A DNA stretch of 9,941 nt, from contig CALFYC010000190.1 in the NCBI GenBank assembly GCA_937952895.1, positions 1 to 9,941 of the forward strand. Direction: 5' to 3'. Every line of letters starts with the position of its first letter. Position 1 is the stretch's first letter. This document shows positions 6,567 to 9,941 of this stretch, piece after piece. Source of the stretch: an uncultured Neisseriaceae bacterium. Lineage in GTDB: Bacteria; Pseudomonadota; Gammaproteobacteria; Burkholderiales; UBA11063. The notes beneath the pieces were generated by a model that was given only the letters and a program-made list of their open reading frames with translations, was not told where the DNA came from and ran no database searches. The translations under genes were made by a program, and so were the position numbers.

Positions 6567-7523
6567 GTGAAATCAATAGCAATAGCTCCAATGCTTGATT
6601 GGACTGATCGTCATTATCGTTATTTCATGAGGCAGATTACTAAAACAGCAATTTTATACACGGAAATGATTGTTGCAGATGCTGTTATTCATGGTAATCG
6701 AGATAAACTCTTGGCTTATGATAATCATGAACACCCCTTAGTTGTTCAATTAGGTGGTTCTGATCCAGATAAACTTTCCTCCGCTAGTAAAATTTGTGAA
6801 GAATTTGGTTATATGGCAATTAATTTAAATGTAGGTTGCCCATCTAGTCGAGTTAAATCAGGTAATTTTGGTGCATGTTTAATGCAGAATCCACAATTAG
6901 TGAGTGATTGTATTAAAGCTATGCAAGATACTGTATCAATTCCCATAACAATTAAGCATCGTATTGGTTTAGGTTATGAGCATGATTATAGACAATTATG
7001 TAATTTTGTTACAACGATTGCTAAAACTGGCTGCTCTCATTTTGTGGTCCATGCAAGAAACGCTATTTTAAACGGTTTATCACCCAAACAAAATCGAGAA
7101 ATTCCACCACTTAAATATGATTATGTTTATCAATTAAAGAAGGATTTTCCAGAACTTAATATTACGATTAATGGTGGAATTACGACAGTAGAGCAAATTA
7201 AGGAACATTTAATAAATGTTGATGGGGTGATGGTTGGGCGCGAAGCTTACTATAATCCATATCTTTTTAGTTATCTTGAATCGAAATTATTTAATAATAA
7301 TGAACCAGCTCTTTCGCGTAAAACAATTGCTAATAATATGCTTGAATATCTGATCAAAGAATATGAGCTAAAAACTCCATTAAACCATATTACTCGTCAT
7401 ATGCTAGGTCTATATCATAATATGCCTAAAGCTAAATTATGGCGTCAAACATTGAGTATGGGAATTATTCATAATAATAGTATTGAAACCTATATTAGAC
7501 TTGTTGAACAAATGGATAATTAA
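6567..7523 (+). CDS. dusA: DusA, tRNA-dihydrouridine synthase
   Basis: A 318-residue FMN- and NADPH-dependent enzyme that reduces D-loop uridines in tRNA to dihydrouridine. The TIM-barrel start 'IAPMLDWTDRHYRYFMRQI' (6-24), 'LYTEMIVADAVIHG', 'PLVVQLGGSDP', 'INLNVGCPSSRVKSGNFGAC' with catalytic Cys104, 'TIKHRIG' (Lys130), 'HARNAILNGLSPKQNREIPP' (162-181, diagnostic of DusA rather than DusB or DusC), 'INGGI' (201-205) and 'GVMVGREAYYNPYLF' (220-234) appear in the normal order and spacing. The start is GTG 6567. An ATG two bases earlier (6565) runs straight into TGA in its own frame, and no clear Shine-Dalgarno is visible, so translation may depend on coupling to hslV. Confidence 0.94.
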   Translation: MKSIAIAPMLDWTDRHYRYFMRQITKTAILYTEMIVADAVIHGNRDKLLAYDNHEHPLVVQLGGSDPDKLSSASKICEEFGYMAINLNVGCPSSRVKSGNFGACLMQNPQLVSDCIKAMQDTVSIPITIKHRIGLGYEHDYRQLCNFVTTIAKTGCSHFVVHARNAILNGLSPKQNREIPPLKYDYVYQLKKDFPELNITINGGITTVEQIKEHLINVDGVMVGREAYYNPYLFSYLESKLFNNNEPALSRKTIANNMLEYLIKEYELKTPLNHITRHMLGLYHNMPKAKLWRQTLSMGIIHNNSIETYIRLVEQMDN

Positions 7524-7790
7524 AATAAAGTTTAGATCTTACTACACTTCTTGAATATTTAAATATCAAATTATTCATGAAAAAATAATCTGTTATATAG
7601 AATATAAATAAATCTAAAAATTAATTACTGGGGTGCGATATATTATAATCAAGCCACTTTCAAAATTGATTTTATCCTCAGTTTTTGGTTCATTAGCAAT
7701 TGAAGTGTCAACAAATTATTTGTTAATTACAAGAAAATCGATTTCGAATTAAAGGTTTGATTTTCTAAAAAACTGATTAAAATAGTAGAT
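7524..7790. other. Intergenic stretch without a supported gene
   Basis: The 342 bp between dusA and the tautomerase gene are very A/T-rich. I see a bulged palindrome TTG-A-ATATTTAAATAT-CAA at 7551-7569 just after dusA, with no T run. TATAAT stands at 7644-7649 without a good -35. An inverted repeat AGAAAATC (7732-7739)/GATTTTCT (7759-7766) has no T run. A GTG-initiated 39-codon frame at 7633-7752 (VRYIIIKPLSKLILSS...) has a hydrophobic middle but no ribosome site and no family I recognise. The stretch may hold a decayed gene or a small RNA; nothing in it is strong enough to annotate. Confidence 0.5.
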
Positions 7791-7819
7791 TTTAAATTAG
7801 TATTGTGGAATGCTATAAT
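7791..7819 (+). promoter_or_regulatory. Sigma70-type promoter for the tautomerase-family gene
   Basis: TTTAAA (7791-7796) is separated by 17 nt from TATAAT (7814-7819), and the -10 is extended by TGC (TGCTATAAT, 7811-7819). Transcription would begin near 7826, leaving about 40 nt of leader with AAAGG (7854-7858) placed 7 nt before the ATG at 7866. This is the best promoter in the window by eye, and shows the gene below kept its expression signals although its reading frame is broken. Confidence 0.6.
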
Positions 7820-7865
7820 TTATCTTGTAAAATTTTAAAATTAACTAATTTATAAAGGTTTATTT

Positions 7866-8213
7866 ATGCCTCATTTAGTAGTTCGTCATAGTAGTAATTT
7901 GGGTAAAATGGTATTTAAAGATTATCTTTTAAAATCTCATCATTATCTTGTAAAGAAATTAAATACTAAAATTTCAAGCTGTAAAAGTTTGGTTTTAAAG
8001 TCTGATGAATATTTAATTAGTGATGGTGAGGCTGATTTGGCTTTTATCCATATCGAAGTTATGCTTAAATCGGGAAGAGATCTTAGTTTATTACAAGAAG
8101 TCGGTAATTATTTAGTTTAGCTATTAAATGCAGAAATTAGTAAACAGGATATAAAGATTAAAGTTAAAAACTCAGTTGAATTAAGAGAAGTTGATACTTT
8201 ATATTTTAGTTAA
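7866..8213 (+). pseudogene. 5-carboxymethyl-2-hydroxymuconate isomerase (HpaF/CHMI) family gene with an internal amber codon
   Basis: The first 84 codons encode the front of a CHMI-family tautomerase: MPHLVVRHSSNL with Pro2 (the catalytic N-terminal proline after Met removal), then 'SDEYLISDGEADLAFIHIEV' and 'KSGRDLSLLQEVGNYLV'. E. coli HpaF has MPHFIVECSDN, then DTWQMADGQHDYAFVHMTL and GRSLESRQQAGEMLFELI. TAG at 8118-8120 then stops the frame, but reading on gives LLNAEISKQDIKI, then 'NSVELREVDTLYF' to a TAA at 8211-8213, matching the family C-terminus (ALSFEIEELHPTLNF). The total of 115 positions is close to the family's usual 115-126. So a single nonsense change, probably at a Glu, Lys or Gln codon of a surface helix, has split an otherwise intact gene. 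TAG serves as an ordinary stop elsewhere here (transporter, RND). A truncated product, sequencing error or readthrough cannot be excluded. No other homoprotocatechuate genes are nearby. Confidence 0.78.
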
Positions 8214-8216
8214 TTT

Positions 8217-8253
8217 AAAAATTGCTAATCAAATACCTTTCATTAATTAGCAA
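8217..8253 (-). terminator. Rho-independent terminator of the efflux operon
   Basis: TTGCTAAT (8222-8229) and ATTAGCAA (8246-8253) form a perfect 8-bp stem with a 16-nt loop. Read on the minus strand the stem is followed at once by TTTTT (8221-8217), giving the stem plus U-tract layout. The first arm on that strand overlaps the last sense codons and stop of the adaptor gene. On the plus strand no T run follows, so it is directional for the efflux genes. Confidence 0.6.
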
Positions 8254-9352
8254 CTTTCGCATTATCTCCAGGTTTAACCGTAAATACAGTTCCAGATAAT
8301 ACTTGGGTTCCAGATTCAATACCTGAAATTGCAGTAATATCCGTTATGCTATTTGTGAGTAGTACTTTTACTGGAATACTAATTATTTTATTATTTACTA
8401 AAGCCAGAACATAAGGGCTATTGTCTGATTTACGAATTACATTACTTGGGACAAATGTTACATTATTTAGTTTATTTAAAATAATTTGGCCTTTAACAAA
8501 TTGCCCGGCTGTTAGTTTATAAGTAGTGTTGTCGAAATTAATATAGATGAAATAAGAACGAGTACCTTCCTCAGCAACTGGATTCATACGAGTTATCTTT
8601 CCCACATAAGTTTTATCATTCGTTTCAACTTTAAAATTGACTAATTGATTCGTGTGAACATTATTAATCTGTGCGCTTGGAATAGCAGCTTTTATTTGCA
8701 TAATATCAAGATTGGCTAAAGAAAATAATTTACCATTTTTTGCAGCAACTTGACCACTATCAATATTTTTTTGATAAACGTATCCAGCAAATGGTGCTTT
8801 AATTACTGTATAAGATAATTGCTTTTGTGCCCTTTCTAGAGATGCTTTTTGTTGATTTACAGCTTCTAGTGAAGATTGATAATTGGTCTGTAATTCATCA
8901 TAAGAGAATTTTGAAATGAAACCTTGTTGATATAAATCTTTCTCGCGTTCGAGTTTATTTTTATCTAATTGAAATTTAGCAATTGCTGTTGCAAGAGCTG
9001 CTTTTTCTTGGCTAACAGCTTGTTCTAAATCTGTACTATCAAGAGTTGCCAAAACTTGATTTTTATTAACAAATTGTCCTTCACTAACTAAAACTGATAA
9101 AACTTGAGCATCAACTTCTGACGAAATTATCGTTTGATTAAGTGGTGTTAAATCACCAGTAAATGCAATCACATTATCCACACTACCGTATTTTACATTA
9201 CTAATATCAGATTGATTTAATAATACATATTGTGAATTAAGACCTTTTTGGGCTTTTATTTCTTCATGATGGTGACTAGAAAACATGCTAAATAATCCTA
9301 ATACCAAAATTATAATAATACTAATTAAAATAATTTTTTTCTTACGCGTCAT
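8243..9352 (-). CDS. RND efflux periplasmic adaptor (membrane fusion protein, HlyD/AcrA-MdtA type)
   Basis: A 369-residue adaptor that links an inner-membrane RND pump to an outer-membrane channel. An N-terminal membrane anchor or signal (KKKIILISIIIILVLGLFSM, residues 4-23) has no lipobox Cys, so it is probably anchored by the uncleaved helix. A His-rich SSHHHEE follows. The lipoyl halves are at about 76-105 ('ISSEVDAQVLSVLVSEGQFV') and 178-215 ('IKAPFAGYVYQKNIDSGQVA'), flanking an alpha-hairpin coiled coil (about 107-177). The beta-barrel and membrane-proximal domains follow ('TRMNPVAEEGTRSYFIYI', 'LTAGQFVKGQI', 'VPSNVIRKSDNSPYVLALV'). The ATG is 8 nt after the pump stop, with AGGA overlapping that TAG. 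The pump gene is upstream of the adaptor, the reverse of the common order. Substrate is unknown. Confidence 0.9.
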   Translation of the reverse strand: MTRKKKIILISIIIILVLGLFSMFSSHHHEEIKAQKGLNSQYVLLNQSDISNVKYGSVDNVIAFTGDLTPLNQTIISSEVDAQVLSVLVSEGQFVNKNQVLATLDSTDLEQAVSQEKAALATAIAKFQLDKNKLEREKDLYQQGFISKFSYDELQTNYQSSLEAVNQQKASLERAQKQLSYTVIKAPFAGYVYQKNIDSGQVAAKNGKLFSLANLDIMQIKAAIPSAQINNVHTNQLVNFKVETNDKTYVGKITRMNPVAEEGTRSYFIYINFDNTTYKLTAGQFVKGQIILNKLNNVTFVPSNVIRKSDNSPYVLALVNNKIISIPVKVLLTNSITDITAISGIESGTQVLSGTVFTVKPGDNAKVAN

Positions 9353-9360
9353 AAACTGTC

Positions 9361-9891
9361 CTATTTAAATAATTTGGTTGATACTTTAGATAATTTTAGA
9401 ATATAAACATATATAACTGGGACAATTACTAAAGTTAATAACGTTGAAGTGGTCATGCCCCCAATTATGGCATAAGCCATTGGTTTACGGACTTCGGCAC
9501 TTTCTCCGGTTGATAAAGCAAGTGGTAACATCCCAAATATCATAGCAAGAGTGGTCATAACAATGGGTCTTAATCTTACTTTTCCGGCATTGACAATTGC
9601 TTCTTTTAAATCAACGCCTTCAGTTAACTGGCGATTAATAAAGTCAACTAATAAAATTCCATTTTTAGTTGCAAGGCCCATTAACATTACAATACCAATG
9701 ATAGAAAACATATTAATTGTGCTACCAAATAAGAATAAAGCTACAAATACTCCAACAAAGGATAATGGTAGGGCAACCATAATTACTATAGGTAGAATAA
9801 AACTTCTAAATTGAGCAGTTAAAATCATATAGATGAAGGCAATCCCAATCATTAAAGCAAATATGGCATATTTGAATGAATCTTCCATATC
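9361..9891 (-). CDS. RND-family efflux pump, C-terminal part (truncated by contig end)
   Basis: The last 176 residues of an HAE1-type RND permease, the proton-driven inner-membrane pump. It covers the last transmembrane bundle: 'YAIFALMIGIAFIYMILTAQ', 'FRSFILPIVIMVALPLSFVG', 'MFSIIGIVMLMGLATKNGIL', 'VRLRPIVMTTLAMIFGMLPL' and 'MAYAIIGGMTTSTLLTLVIV', equivalent to the end of AcrB/MdtB. The gene is cut by the end of the biological sequence. The frame appears to continue to a GTG at 9906 giving an N-terminus MLFRSD, but these codons are reverse-complemented Illumina adapter and not biological. The gene ends with TAG, 8 nt before the adaptor ATG, so the two are co-transcribed. A full-length pump would have about 1,000 residues. 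Confidence 0.93.
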   Translation of the reverse strand, partial: DMEDSFKYAIFALMIGIAFIYMILTAQFRSFILPIVIMVALPLSFVGVFVALFLFGSTINMFSIIGIVMLMGLATKNGILLVDFINRQLTEGVDLKEAIVNAGKVRLRPIVMTTLAMIFGMLPLALSTGESAEVRKPMAYAIIGGMTTSTLLTLVIVPVIYVYILKLSKVSTKLFK

Positions 9892-9941
9892 AGATCGGAA
9901 GAGCACACGTCTGAACTCCAGTCACGATCAGCGATCTCGTA
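9892..9941. other. Illumina TruSeq-type adapter, not genomic DNA
   Basis: From 9892 the sequence reads AGATCGGAAGAGC and continues as the known 34-base read-1 adapter stem to CAGTCAC at 9925. An 8-base index, GATCAGCG (9926-9933), and the start of the P7 side, ATCTCGTA (9934-9941), follow. It is about as G+C-rich as a synthetic oligo and unlike the DNA beside it. The first A may be shared with the insert or be the A-tail, so the last genomic base is 9891 or 9892. Confidence 0.98.

Noticed and set aside
8118..8120. TAG recoded as a sense codon in this organism
   Set aside because: The BASS transporter and the RND pump both end at TAG in the expected place, so general reassignment is unlikely; local readthrough remains only a remote option.
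9551..9814. 87-codon plus-strand frame opposite the RND gene
   Set aside because: It is antisense to conserved RND membrane helices; open frames opposite such genes are common.
9886..9906. GTG start and MLFRSD as the beginning of a small RND-like protein
   Set aside because: These codons come from the adapter. The ATG at 9888-9886 is an internal Met of a truncated pump gene, not a start.
1..9941. A CRISPR array, transposon, prophage or new defence system
   Set aside because: I see no spaced direct repeats, transposase, integrase, terminal inverted repeats or nuclease/toxin-like genes; every intact gene but one belongs to a known family.

Overview
The window is AT-rich chromosomal DNA (about 30 % G+C by eye) from a Gram-negative proteobacterium. 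A betaproteobacterial, possibly Neisseriales-like lineage fits best. The reasons are the HslV precursor start (MEQYRG before the catalytic Thr), the mlaC-mlaB-mlaA order, the LolC N-terminus, and a small conserved protein of a type I associate with Betaproteobacteria. This placement rests on remembered family features, not on a search. The last 50 bases (9892-9941) are Illumina adapter, so the window ends at an untrimmed contig end and the last biological base is about 9891.

Layout. 1-1458 (+): the end of an mla operon for retrograde phospholipid transport: the 3' part of mlaC, then mlaB and mlaA. About 1563-1893 (+): the decayed 3' end of an Old Yellow Enzyme-type flavin oxidoreductase gene, with in-frame stops and a frameshift. 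4752-1911 (-): a tight four-gene unit of an NlpC/P60 cell-wall hydrolase, a 74-residue conserved protein, lolC and lolD. The last two junctions are identical 8-nt overlaps. 4973-5905 (+): a bile acid:sodium symporter-family transporter. 6006-7523 (+): hslV followed directly by dusA, with no hslU. 7524-7865: a long non-coding stretch ending in a good extended -10 promoter. 7866-8213 (+): a gene of the 5-carboxymethyl-2-hydroxymuconate isomerase (tautomerase) family, interrupted by one amber codon. 9891-8243 (-): the 3' end of an RND efflux pump gene followed by its periplasmic adaptor, closed by a hairpin terminator.

Function. Most of the window concerns the cell envelope: lipid asymmetry (Mla), lipoprotein release (LolCD), peptidoglycan cleavage (NlpC/P60) and tripartite efflux (RND plus adaptor). 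Housekeeping is represented by HslV and DusA. The two broken genes are both small-molecule metabolic enzymes and suggest ongoing gene loss. I see no mobile element, CRISPR array, phage gene, tRNA or rRNA, and no convincing new multi-gene system. The most informative observations are the two decayed genes, the adapter tail with the artificial protein start it creates, the orphan hslV, and an MlaA without a recognisable lipobox.
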